From IMG/VR virus record IMGVR_UViG_3300008954_002687, positions 1 through 64,000 of that record: DNA of 64,000 nt. One strand, written 5' to 3'. The notes beneath the pieces are model-generated. The model was not told the origin of the DNA. It saw nothing but the letters and a program-made list of their open reading frames with translations, and did no database searches. This document shows positions 30,969 to 38,583 of this stretch, in pieces. Position 1 is the first letter of the stretch. Every line of letters starts with the position of its first letter. The position numbers and the translations under genes were made by a program. Source of the stretch: a virus.

Positions 30969-31729
30969 ATATTGGTATTATTCAAGGGCGCTTATCTCCA
31001 CCTATTGAGGGTTTCCAAGAATGCCCAGTTGATTGGAAAAGAGAATTTACTCTTCTGCCCGTTGCTGGTTTAACACACATAGAGTGGATTGTGACACACA
31101 AATCTTTTTACAACAATCCTTTTTTTGATACTGATTTAACAAAGTATGCAATTAGTTCTGTTTGCGCCGACAACCTTGTGGATAACAGGATAGCAGACGC
31201 TCAATTTCTGAAAGATAGTCTTCTTCCAATCTGTGACGCAGCTTTAAAAAATAACGTCAAAAACGTAACAATTCCAATTCTAGAAGATTCAGACTTGACA
31301 GACACTAAAAAACGGGATATATTCTGTAGCGAGATAACTGAAATAGGAAAGATATATTCATCACTTAATTTTTCATTCGAGATAGAAAACATCGCTCACG
31401 TGATAGCAGATATCGTTTATCTGCGTGACAACTTTTATTTAACATACGACACTGGGAATATGACTTCGATGCAAGTTAATCATGAGCGGTATTTGCGGAT
31501 GTTTTTTAATAAAATAAATAATGTGCACCTAAAAGATAGAGATGTCGACAACAACACCGTCACACCGGGCACCGGATCCACGGATTTCAATAAAATATTT
31601 GCTTTCTTGAGGAAAAGCGGTTATAATGAGAATTATACCCTTCAAACTGCCCGCGAAGGCGGCGATGAGTTTGAAACAATTTTAAGACACAAAAAGACTT
31701 TAGAGAAGATATATGAAAAATCTATTTGA
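30965..31729 (+). CDS. Xylose-isomerase-like TIM-barrel sugar isomerase/epimerase
   Basis: 254 aa from ATG 30965 (ATGA overlap). Start MNIGIIQGRLSPP, mid SFEIENIAHVI, FYLTYDTGNM and NVHLKDRDVDNNTVTPGTG give the metal-binding Glu, Asp, His and Glu-rich loop of the AP-endonuclease-2/sugar-isomerase superfamily. The family contains isomerases, epimerases and dehydratases; the exact reaction is not predictable. It sits before an SDR and NeuA, so it may reshape the nonulosonate precursor. Confidence 0.75.
   Translation: MNIGIIQGRLSPPIEGFQECPVDWKREFTLLPVAGLTHIEWIVTHKSFYNNPFFDTDLTKYAISSVCADNLVDNRIADAQFLKDSLLPICDAALKNNVKNVTIPILEDSDLTDTKKRDIFCSEITEIGKIYSSLNFSFEIENIAHVIADIVYLRDNFYLTYDTGNMTSMQVNHERYLRMFFNKINNVHLKDRDVDNNTVTPGTGSTDFNKIFAFLRKSGYNENYTLQTAREGGDEFETILRHKKTLEKIYEKSI
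31295..31323 (+). promoter_or_regulatory. Intragenic consensus-like promoter
   Basis: TTGACA 31295-31300, exact 17-nt spacer, TATATT 31318-31323, within the TIM-barrel gene. If used, it would add transcription of the downstream SDR, NeuA, NeuB, PhyH and GT29 genes. It could also be a chance coding match. Confidence 0.4.
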
Positions 31730-32528
31730 CTTAACTGGGAAAACTGCGCTTATAACTGGCGCCGCCGGACTGCTTGGTCCCAAACATGCGGAAGCGATTA
31801 TGGAACAAAACGGAAATGTCATTATTTCTGATCGCGACTATGAGAGAGCCCAAGCAACCTCCACACGACTAAATCAAAAATATGACTGCATGAGAGCACT
31901 TCCAACATATATGGATGTGACAGATAAGGAATCAATTGACGCAGTAATCCAATCGCATCAGCGCATCGATATTCTTATTAATAACGCCGCGAAAGATCCG
32001 AAAGTAAAGAAAGATGCCGGACTCACACCCGAATCTCGCTTTGAAGTCATGACAGAAGAATATTGGAAAGAGGGAATCGACGCCATCATTAACGGCACAT
32101 TTCTGTGCTCGCAGGCTGCAGCCAACAAGATGCTCACACATGGCGGCGGAGTTATATTGAATATTTCGTCCGACTTGGGCGTCATAGCACCTGACCAAAG
32201 GCTTTATCGCCAAGAGGGTTTGGCAGAAGACCAGCAGAACGTAAAACCAATTACATATTCCGCAGCCAAATGGGCAGTAATCGGCATGACGAAGTATCTT
32301 GCAACCTATTACGCTAGCCGCGGCATCCGCGTCAACGCCCTAAGCCCTTCAGGGGTATATAACGACCATCCAGAAGCGTTCAACAAAAAGCTTTCAAGCA
32401 TCATCCCCATGGGTCGAATGTCTCACATTGATGAATACAAGGGCGCGATAATGTTTATGTGCTCAGATGCCAGTTCATATATGACCGGCGAAAATATCAT
32501 TATTGATGGAGGCAAAACTGTATGGTAG
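31713..32528 (+). CDS. Short-chain dehydrogenase/reductase
   Basis: 271 aa. TALITGAAGLLGPKHA (NAD(P) motif), IDILINNAAKD, LNISSDLG (Ser) and ITYSAAKWAVIG (Tyr-x3-Lys), ending YMTGENIIIDGG. Overlaps both neighbours (17 nt upstream, 7 nt to NeuA). SDRs of this kind accompany NeuA/NeuB in sialic and legionaminic-type clusters; a role in oxidising or tailoring the sugar is inferred. Confidence 0.9.
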   Translation: MKNLFDLTGKTALITGAAGLLGPKHAEAIMEQNGNVIISDRDYERAQATSTRLNQKYDCMRALPTYMDVTDKESIDAVIQSHQRIDILINNAAKDPKVKKDAGLTPESRFEVMTEEYWKEGIDAIINGTFLCSQAAANKMLTHGGGVILNISSDLGVIAPDQRLYRQEGLAEDQQNVKPITYSAAKWAVIGMTKYLATYYASRGIRVNALSPSGVYNDHPEAFNKKLSSIIPMGRMSHIDEYKGAIMFMCSDASSYMTGENIIIDGGKTVW

Positions 32529-33157
32529 TGTCTGTTATACTAGCTCGCGGCGGCTCCAAGGGCATCTATCGCAAGAATGTTGTTGACGTCAATGGAAAGC
32601 CATTATTGCATTACACGATTAAGGCATCGCTTGAATCTGAGGTTGACGAAACATGGGTCAGCACAGATGATGATGAGATAGCCCAAATCGCCGCCCTAAA
32701 CGGCGCTAAAGTATTGCGACGACCACCAGAGTTGTCGGCAGACGTCAGTACATCTGAGTCCGCGCTCATTCACTTCGCTAATTCGGTAGAGTTTGAACAA
32801 CTAGTTTTTATCCAGCCCACATCGCCGCTCCTAAAAGCGAAATATATCAACGAGGGACTATCTATGATGGCTGAATACGACTCGGTCTTTAGTGCATATA
32901 TTCAACATTGGATTCCAAGATGGACCAAATCACTACCATCGGAGCCAATCGGGTGGGACCCTCATAAGCGACCCCGCCGCCAAGACGCCCCCGAAGTGTA
33001 TATTGAAAATGGTTCTTTTTATATAACCACCAAAAGACACCTCATCGATAGCGGACTCAGGTTCTCAGGCAAGATTGGGGTGGTTGAAATGCCTTTAGGC
33101 GAAAGCTACCAAATAGACACTTATGATGATCTAGAGTTTATAAAGAGAGTTATATAA
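32522..33157 (+). CDS. neuA: CMP-nonulosonic acid (sialic-type) cytidylyltransferase
   Basis: 211 aa. SVILARGGSKGIYRKNV is the CTP-binding loop of N-acylneuraminate cytidylyltransferases, with STDDDEIAQIA, QPTSPLL and EVYIENGSFYITT completing the family pattern. The length fits the catalytic domain alone, without a C-terminal esterase. It would activate a nonulosonic acid as the CMP-sugar, the donor needed by the GT29 enzyme at 35220. Overlaps the SDR by 7 nt. Confidence 0.9.
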   Translation: MVVSVILARGGSKGIYRKNVVDVNGKPLLHYTIKASLESEVDETWVSTDDDEIAQIAALNGAKVLRRPPELSADVSTSESALIHFANSVEFEQLVFIQPTSPLLKAKYINEGLSMMAEYDSVFSAYIQHWIPRWTKSLPSEPIGWDPHKRPRRQDAPEVYIENGSFYITTKRHLIDSGLRFSGKIGVVEMPLGESYQIDTYDDLEFIKRVI

Positions 33158-33205
33158 AACACAACTTATGTATGTTAAAATTAATAAATATTTCAAGGAG
33201 ACAAT

Positions 33206-34465
33206 ATGAAACACACATTTATAATTGCTGAGGCGGGCATCAACCATAATGGTTCGCTCGACCTTGCGAAGAAGCTAATTGACACAGCGGTGATTGCCGG
33301 CGCCGATGCAGTTAAATTTCAAAAACGGGATATTCATGAGGTGTATGATCCTGACACCTTATCCAAGACCCGTGAGAGCCCATGGGGTACAACGTACCTC
33401 CAGCAAAAAGAGGGAATTGAGTTTTCTGAGGAAGACTTTGATTATATTAATGATTATTGTCGCAAGAACGGCATCGAATGGTTTGTGTCGTGTTGGGATC
33501 TCAATAGTCAAAAGTTTATGAGACGATACGATCTTAAATATAACAAGGTCGCGTCGCCGATGCTTACTGTGACACAGCTGTTAGAAGAGATCGCCAGCGA
33601 AGGCAAACACACATTTATCTCTACTGGGATGAGCACACTTGAAGAGATTGATGCCGCAGTGGAGATTTTCAAGAAGCACGATTGCCCCTTTGAGTTAATG
33701 CATTGCGTGTCGGCTTATCCTCTCGATAATAGCACCGCTAATTTGAATATGATCCACACGCTGCGCCGGCGCTATGCAAAGAACGTTGGCTATAGCGGTC
33801 ACGAGAAAGGACTGCAGATCTCGTTAGCTGCTGTTGCAATGGGCGCCACTTCTGTTGAGCGCCACATCACTCTGGACCGGTCCATGTATGGGTCCGACCA
33901 AGCCGCATCTATTGAGCCTGATGGTCTCATAAGGCTCGTCAGAGACATTAGAATTATTGATGCAGCCATGGGTACCGGCGAAAAAATTCTAAACGATTTC
34001 GAGCAAGTACACCGCGATAAACTGGCTACTCCGTATTGGGTTACCAAGATTGGGTTACCAAGTAAGATGGGAGATGAGTCTAAGGACATCGTCTGTGGCG
34101 CTTGCAATAGACACGAACTTCCTATGAAGCACGTCGACAAAGGCTGGGGTTGGGAACGCTGGATTGTGAACAATGAAGAGTATTGCGGAAAGCTGCTATT
34201 CTTCAATGCCGGCAAGCGGTGTTCTTGGCACTACCACAAGCTCAAAGACGAAGTGTTTTATTTGCAGACAGGAAAGATGATGATTTATTATTCTAAGGAA
34301 GATGATCTTGGTAACGCCAAACAATTAATCTTAAATGCCGGCGACAACTTTCATGTGTATCGTGGACTTAGACACCAAATGGTGGCTCTTGAAGACTCGG
34401 AATTGTTTGAGTTTTCCACAACACATTATGATACAGATAGCTATAGAATCGTTAAGGGGGACTAA
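33206..34465 (+). CDS. neuB: NeuB-type nonulosonate synthase fused to a cupin domain
   Basis: 419 aa. Residues 1-~275 match NeuB/SpsE: IIAEAGINHNGSLDLAKKLID, AVKFQKRD, KVASPM, TFISTGMST, VSAYPL and GYSGHEKG, the barrel that condenses phosphoenolpyruvate with an N-acyl sugar. Instead of the usual C-terminal antifreeze-like (SAF) domain, residues ~305-415 are a cupin (GWGWERWIV, CSWHYHKLKDEVFYL, LRHQMVAL). It is preceded by AAGGAG in a 48-nt gap and overlaps the PhyH gene by one base. It would make the nonulosonic acid that NeuA activates. Confidence 0.9.
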   Translation: MKHTFIIAEAGINHNGSLDLAKKLIDTAVIAGADAVKFQKRDIHEVYDPDTLSKTRESPWGTTYLQQKEGIEFSEEDFDYINDYCRKNGIEWFVSCWDLNSQKFMRRYDLKYNKVASPMLTVTQLLEEIASEGKHTFISTGMSTLEEIDAAVEIFKKHDCPFELMHCVSAYPLDNSTANLNMIHTLRRRYAKNVGYSGHEKGLQISLAAVAMGATSVERHITLDRSMYGSDQAASIEPDGLIRLVRDIRIIDAAMGTGEKILNDFEQVHRDKLATPYWVTKIGLPSKMGDESKDIVCGACNRHELPMKHVDKGWGWERWIVNNEEYCGKLLFFNAGKRCSWHYHKLKDEVFYLQTGKMMIYYSKEDDLGNAKQLILNAGDNFHVYRGLRHQMVALEDSELFEFSTTHYDTDSYRIVKGD

Positions 34466-35223
34466 TGGAGTTTCAGATCACTAAAGAAGAGTTTGTTGGT
34501 AATTTTGAAAACGCTTGTGAACTTTATGAGCAGCATGGCGTCCTCAAGGTACTCGGCTATTTTGATGCCGAGAGCGTTAACAGTGTGCGCGTTGAGCTAT
34601 CTGCAGTATATGATAAAATCCCAGACTTCACAAACGTCGAATTCGGTTATGGCGGTATCCGGAAGCACAATGTCCACGAAACCGGCAAATCGATGCGGAT
34701 TATAAACCCTAAATACTATAAAACATTTCCTCGAATGGTTTCTTTGATTGCAGCCGATCAGCACCTAGACAGGTTTCTTAATCATTTCTATCCGCCGCCC
34801 AACAGAAAGCTCATGCAAATTTTCACCACTCACGAGTCACACGCTGTCGACGCCGACGAAGTGCCCCGCAACTCATGGCTACACTTCGATCCCTACCCTG
34901 CTCTCAAATACGCCGTGATGTTACAGGAGACCGATGAGGATAATGGAGCATTATTTGTTATACCAGGCTCACACCCAGAGGGGAAAGAGGTTCGAGAGAC
35001 GTTGTTAGAGCACAAAAGCAGTTTTAAGAAAGGCTTTTCTCATAGATTTATTGATTACGAAGATATATACGAATCAAAATACTCAGAAGATGACAAAATT
35101 TATATTAACGCATCGGTCGGAGACTTGCTGATCTTAAACACCGACGCATGGCACGGTGGTGGCGTTCTCAAGTCGCAAACTCGCGATAGGATGGCGATTT
35201 ATTACCACAACAGACAACAATGA
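34465..35223 (+). CDS. Phytanoyl-CoA dioxygenase-like (PhyH) oxygenase
   Basis: 252 aa. WLHFDPYPALKYAVMLQ gives the HxD iron ligands, DNGALFVIPGSHPEG is the PhyH signature and GDLLILNTDAWHGGG plus an Arg later supply the distal His and 2-oxoglutarate contact. This is an Fe(II)/2-oxoglutarate hydroxylase; relatives modify lipids, secondary metabolites and sugars. Flanked by NeuB and the sialyltransferase, it might hydroxylate the nonulosonic acid or its acyl group (inference). Overlaps both neighbours. Confidence 0.85.
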   Translation: MEFQITKEEFVGNFENACELYEQHGVLKVLGYFDAESVNSVRVELSAVYDKIPDFTNVEFGYGGIRKHNVHETGKSMRIINPKYYKTFPRMVSLIAADQHLDRFLNHFYPPPNRKLMQIFTTHESHAVDADEVPRNSWLHFDPYPALKYAVMLQETDEDNGALFVIPGSHPEGKEVRETLLEHKSSFKKGFSHRFIDYEDIYESKYSEDDKIYINASVGDLLILNTDAWHGGGVLKSQTRDRMAIYYHNRQQ

Positions 35224-35894
35224 AACTATTGAATAAGATAAAAGAAACTCCATTTGTAATGGAAGAGCAACAGTTCACACCCGGCAACGGGTGTTCTGTC
35301 GTTGGGAGTTCTGGCAATTTATTAGATAATGAATATGGTACAGCTATTGACGCTAGCGACGATGTGATTAGATTTAATGGCGCCAAAACCACATCGTTTG
35401 AGAAACATTGTGGTTCGCGCACAACTTTCCGCCTCATGAACTGCCACAGTATCCTTAATATTGAGAATAGTGCCTACTTTGCGCAGCAAAAAGAGAGACA
35501 TCCGCAGCTTGATAGGGAGCTTTTGTACAAAATAGAGGGCGAAATCATCGTTTTTAAGACCGATCCTACATGGGAATTGTGGCGAAAAACCCACATTTTA
35601 GACAAAGTAAGACAAAAAAATGAGGTTTATTTCATTCATGAAGACTTTTATAAGCTAGGAAACAAGCTAAATGGGGGCAAAGAGGCTACAAACGGCTTTA
35701 TAGGGCTACTGATGGCGCTCCGCTTTTACACTCAGATTGATTGTTACGGGTTTTCGTTTTACGATCCGCACGTAAAGAAGCACTATTTCGACGAAATTAA
35801 CAATTATAACATGACAGCGGGTCATGATTTCGATAACGAAAAGAAAATCTTTTCACTTTTCGAAAAGAGTGGTATAATAAACATACATGTATAA
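35220..35894 (+). CDS. GT29-family sialyltransferase
   Basis: 224 aa, containing all four sialylmotifs known mainly from animal enzymes: motif L from residue 25 (CSVVGSSGNLLDNEYG, then AIDASDDVIRFNGA and GSRTTFR), motif S at 154-180 (KEATNGFIGLLMALRF, DCYGFSF), motif III HYFD at 189-192 (numbering approximate) and motif VS as H-x4-E in GHDFDNE. No membrane anchor is present, so it acts in the cytosol. The donor would be the CMP-sugar from NeuA. Its size is that of the bare catalytic domain. Confidence 0.88.
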   Translation: MKLLNKIKETPFVMEEQQFTPGNGCSVVGSSGNLLDNEYGTAIDASDDVIRFNGAKTTSFEKHCGSRTTFRLMNCHSILNIENSAYFAQQKERHPQLDRELLYKIEGEIIVFKTDPTWELWRKTHILDKVRQKNEVYFIHEDFYKLGNKLNGGKEATNGFIGLLMALRFYTQIDCYGFSFYDPHVKKHYFDEINNYNMTAGHDFDNEKKIFSLFEKSGIINIHV

Positions 35895-35903
35895 GGTAAT
35901 ATC

Positions 35904-36737
35904 ATGAAATTAGGACTAATAGGACGAGGATTCGTTGGAAACGCAATCTACGAAAACATGAAAGATGTGTATCCAATCGCCGTATATGACAAAAACGATG
36001 ACTTAGCGACTTGCGGCAGTGTACGAGATGTCTGTCACAACTCTGATATTATTTATGTGGCGCTCCCAACCCCCATGAAAAGTACTGGTCAGTGCGATTT
36101 GTCGATTATTTATAATGTAGTGGCGCAAATTTCTTATTGGTATAACGATAATATCGTCATAATCAAGTCCACAATACCTCCCGGCACCTGCGAAAACCTC
36201 ACAAAAGCCAACCCGGAGCTAAAGATTGTATTCAGTCCTGAATTTTTAACCGAAAGGAACTCTGTTGAAGACTTTAAGACATGTAATCGGGTTATTTTTG
36301 GTGGAGAGACAGAGCACACCGACGCTTGTGTCGAAATGATGCAAAAGGCATTTCCCGATAAGCAGTATGAACAGACGGATTGGAAGACTGCCGAAATGGT
36401 TAAATACTTTATAAATACTTTTCTCGCATGCAAGGTGTCTTTTGCTAACGAGATAAAACAAATTTGCGACATAATTGACACAGATTACAATAAAGTTAGG
36501 GATTTAGCCCTCTTAGATCAAAGAATTGGAAATAGTCACTTAAAAGTTCCGGGACCTGATGGTATACTAGGTTTCGGTGGTACGTGCTTTCCTAAAGATT
36601 TAAACTGTTTAATATACTTTGCAAAGAAAAACGGTATCACCCCAAGCGTATTAGAAAGCGCGTGGAACAAGAATTTACAAATTAGAGAAGAAAAGGACTG
36701 GCTCTCCATGTTCGGAAGAGCTATTTCAGAAAAATAA
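35904..36737 (+). CDS. UDP-glucose/GDP-mannose dehydrogenase family protein, short form
   Basis: 277 aa. KLGLIGRGFVGNAIYENM is the NAD Rossmann motif, VALPTPM and STIPPGT the family loops, FSPEFLTERNSVED the substrate segment, and GFGGTCFPKD contains the catalytic Cys and Lys. Family members are usually near 390-450 aa; the C-terminal UDP-binding domain is missing here. It probably oxidises a nucleotide sugar C6 to a uronate, unless truncation impairs it. Last gene of the glycan locus. Confidence 0.85.
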   Translation: MKLGLIGRGFVGNAIYENMKDVYPIAVYDKNDDLATCGSVRDVCHNSDIIYVALPTPMKSTGQCDLSIIYNVVAQISYWYNDNIVIIKSTIPPGTCENLTKANPELKIVFSPEFLTERNSVEDFKTCNRVIFGGETEHTDACVEMMQKAFPDKQYEQTDWKTAEMVKYFINTFLACKVSFANEIKQICDIIDTDYNKVRDLALLDQRIGNSHLKVPGPDGILGFGGTCFPKDLNCLIYFAKKNGITPSVLESAWNKNLQIREEKDWLSMFGRAISEK

Positions 36738-36749
36738 AAAGGAAAAACA

Positions 36750-36971
36750 ATGAACAACACTACAAAATATAAACTATCCAACCAAGCCTTGGGCGCTGTA
36801 ATGATGGCGCTCCAAGAATCCTTGCTTAATGAATTGGACATCGTTCCGATTCTTAAGGGATTTGAATTGGAGGAAGGAAACGAAGGCTTAGTTGTGACTA
36901 ACCCGCCCACAGTACGGTTTAGCGACGACAGCACTGTTACCAGCGACGATCTTGAAAAGATAGTCACATAA
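36750..36971 (+). CDS. Small hypothetical protein (73 aa)
   Basis: AAAGGAAAA precedes ATG 36750. The first half is helical (KLSNQALGAVMMALQESLLNE), the second acidic with short strands. Its stop is immediately followed by the next ATG. Similar small genes often lie next to late-gene regulators in T4-like phages, but I cannot assign a role. Confidence 0.65.
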   Translation: MNNTTKYKLSNQALGAVMMALQESLLNELDIVPILKGFELEEGNEGLVVTNPPTVRFSDDSTVTSDDLEKIVT

Positions 36972-37244
36972 ATGCCGCGCTACTTATACGAGTGCGAAAA
37001 CTGTGGAGAAACAGAAACTGTTCTTCACGGAATAAAAGAAGTACATAGCGAGTGCTCTGCCTGTCAGTCTATTGACTGCATGCAAAAGCTATTTACGAAT
37101 TCATTTGCTATTAAAAAAGCCAACAAAACTCTTCGAGACAAGTCAGCAGTGGGAGAACTCACCAAGAAATACATCGAAGAAAACAGAGATATCTTAAAAG
37201 AAGAGCAACAGAAGGCTCTGAAGGAGACCCATGAGCCGTCTTGA
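36972..37244 (+). CDS. FmdB-like zinc-ribbon protein
   Basis: 90 aa. MPRYLYECENCGE and ECSACQS form a CxxC...CxxC zinc ribbon as in FmdB-type regulators, followed by a long charged helix (VGELTKKYIEENRDILKEEQ). It lies just upstream of the late sigma factor region; a role as a small transcription or protein-interaction factor is plausible but unproven. Overlaps the next gene by 14 nt. Confidence 0.75.
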   Translation: MPRYLYECENCGETETVLHGIKEVHSECSACQSIDCMQKLFTNSFAIKKANKTLRDKSAVGELTKKYIEENRDILKEEQQKALKETHEPS

Positions 37245-37590
37245 AATAATTTTATCAGCGTCCCTATTCGTGTCAATTGTTCTAAACATTGGCTTGATGG
37301 TGTACGCCAGAGCAGCGATTGTCAGACTTCTTTCTGTATCAGAAGAGTTGGGAGATCTCTCAGAGATGATCAACTCCTTTACTCGTCACTTAGACGACAT
37401 TTACAGCTTAGAGATGTTTTATGGCGACGATGTTATACAGTCCCTCTTGGAACACGCAACCTCTTTCAATGAGCAAATGGAAACCTTTGAGTACATTTAC
37501 ACACTAACAGAAGCTGACAGACCTGAGTCTGAAGACGCTGACGCTGATGAAGAGGAATTAGATGACGACACCAACCCCGAAACCCCGTAG
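37231..37590 (+). CDS. Membrane-anchored acidic protein (119 aa)
   Basis: One N-terminal transmembrane helix (IILSASLFVSIVLNIGLMVYARAAIV), an amphipathic helical middle (SEELGDLSEMINSFTRHLDD) and a highly acidic tail (SEDADADEEELDDDTNPE). GGAGACC precedes ATG 37231. Overlaps the sigma-factor gene by 29 nt, so expression is probably coupled to it. Unknown function. Confidence 0.65.
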   Translation: MSRLEIILSASLFVSIVLNIGLMVYARAAIVRLLSVSEELGDLSEMINSFTRHLDDIYSLEMFYGDDVIQSLLEHATSFNEQMETFEYIYTLTEADRPESEDADADEEELDDDTNPETP

Positions 37591-38281
37591 GCGCCGGAAA
37601 AAGAGAGGAAGTAACAAAAACCACTACTTCACTCAAGAGCATGAAGACGCAATAATAAGATATGCTCAAACTAAATGTTCACGAGAGCGAACAGAACTAT
37701 ACATCAAATGGATCCAGCCTGCCTTTGATCAGATGGTAGACAAGATTGTCTTTACTTATAAGTTTACCAATTTGCCCAATTGCGATTCTCTAAGAGATGA
37801 ATGCAAAATTTGGCTGATGACGATTTTAGACAAATATGATCAAAGCAAGGGCTCGAAAGCTTTTTCATATTTTAGTGTTATTACAAAAAATTGGTTTATC
37901 CACAAGGTTAAGCGCCAACAAAAGCGCAATAAGCGCGAAGTAGATTATGACAACATCTCTAAAGCTTATGAAGAAGAATATTTATCTACCAGTGAATCAT
38001 ATGTAACCATGCGCGAGGAGAATGAATTCTGGACATCATTCTACACGGAGCTTAAATCGTGGGATGTTGCGCAAATGAAAGAAAACGACCTTAAAGTTTA
38101 TCAGGCCATTTTAATTCTCTTTGAGTCAAAAGAAGACATCGAAATTTTCAACAAAAAAGCTATTTATTTATACCTGCGAGAGATCACAGGGCTAAACACT
38201 AAACAAATTGTAAACTCGCTAAAGAAATTTCGAAAGAAATATGAATACTTTAGAGGAGATTGGGAATCAGGAACATTATGA
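37562..38281 (+). CDS. Late-transcription sigma factor (T4 gp55-like)
   Basis: 239 aa. A basic N-terminus (PKPRRRRKKRGSNK) is followed by FTQEHEDAIIRYAQTKC, IQPAFDQMVDKIVFTYKF and the region 2-like block LRDECKIWLMTILDKYDQSKGSKAFSYFSVITKNWFIHKVKRQ (split here for length: the hallmark is SKAFSYFSVITKNWF), as in gp55 late sigma factors of T4-like phages. Gp55 directs host RNA polymerase to TATAAATA late promoters together with the clamp and gp33. It sits directly upstream of the structural module it would activate. Confidence 0.85.
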   Translation: MTTPTPKPRRRRKKRGSNKNHYFTQEHEDAIIRYAQTKCSRERTELYIKWIQPAFDQMVDKIVFTYKFTNLPNCDSLRDECKIWLMTILDKYDQSKGSKAFSYFSVITKNWFIHKVKRQQKRNKREVDYDNISKAYEEEYLSTSESYVTMREENEFWTSFYTELKSWDVAQMKENDLKVYQAILILFESKEDIEIFNKKAIYLYLREITGLNTKQIVNSLKKFRKKYEYFRGDWESGTL

Positions 38282-38583
38282 GCAACAAGGACTTAGATTT
38301 ATTGATTGACGAAGCATTAACAAACATTCGCAATGATCGCAAAGTAGCGAGAGAATTTTTGAACGAGATCGCAACTCAAATTTCAATTGATGCCGAGAAG
38401 AACAGATATCTTAGTCCCGTCGCTGCTCAACACGTCCAGTCACTCCAGCGCTCCAACGAACAACTTGTAAAATTAATAGGTCTTAGACAGAAAGGTTCTG
38501 CCACTTCTCCTATCTTGACTGACGAAGACAAGAACAGTCTGTTTGATTTAATTCAAGGGGACGCCTCGCCAAATGTCGACTAA
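38278..38583 (+). CDS. Small helical protein, possible late co-activator
   Basis: 101 aa from ATG 38278 (ATGA overlap with gp55); the longer frame to 38260 is only the sigma gene's tail. Mostly helical (LDLLIDEALTNIRNDRKVAREFL). Near the C-terminus SLFDLIQG could be a clamp-binding hydrophobic motif, like those of T4 gp33 and gp55. Gene order next to gp55 makes a gp33-like role conceivable, but sequence support is weak. Overlaps the spike gene by 11 nt. Confidence 0.6.
   Translation: MSNKDLDLLIDEALTNIRNDRKVAREFLNEIATQISIDAEKNRYLSPVAAQHVQSLQRSNEQLVKLIGLRQKGSATSPILTDEDKNSLFDLIQGDASPNVD

Noticed and set aside
36407-36414. TATAAATA late-promoter-like octamer
   Set aside because: Lies inside the dehydrogenase coding sequence with no gene start nearby.
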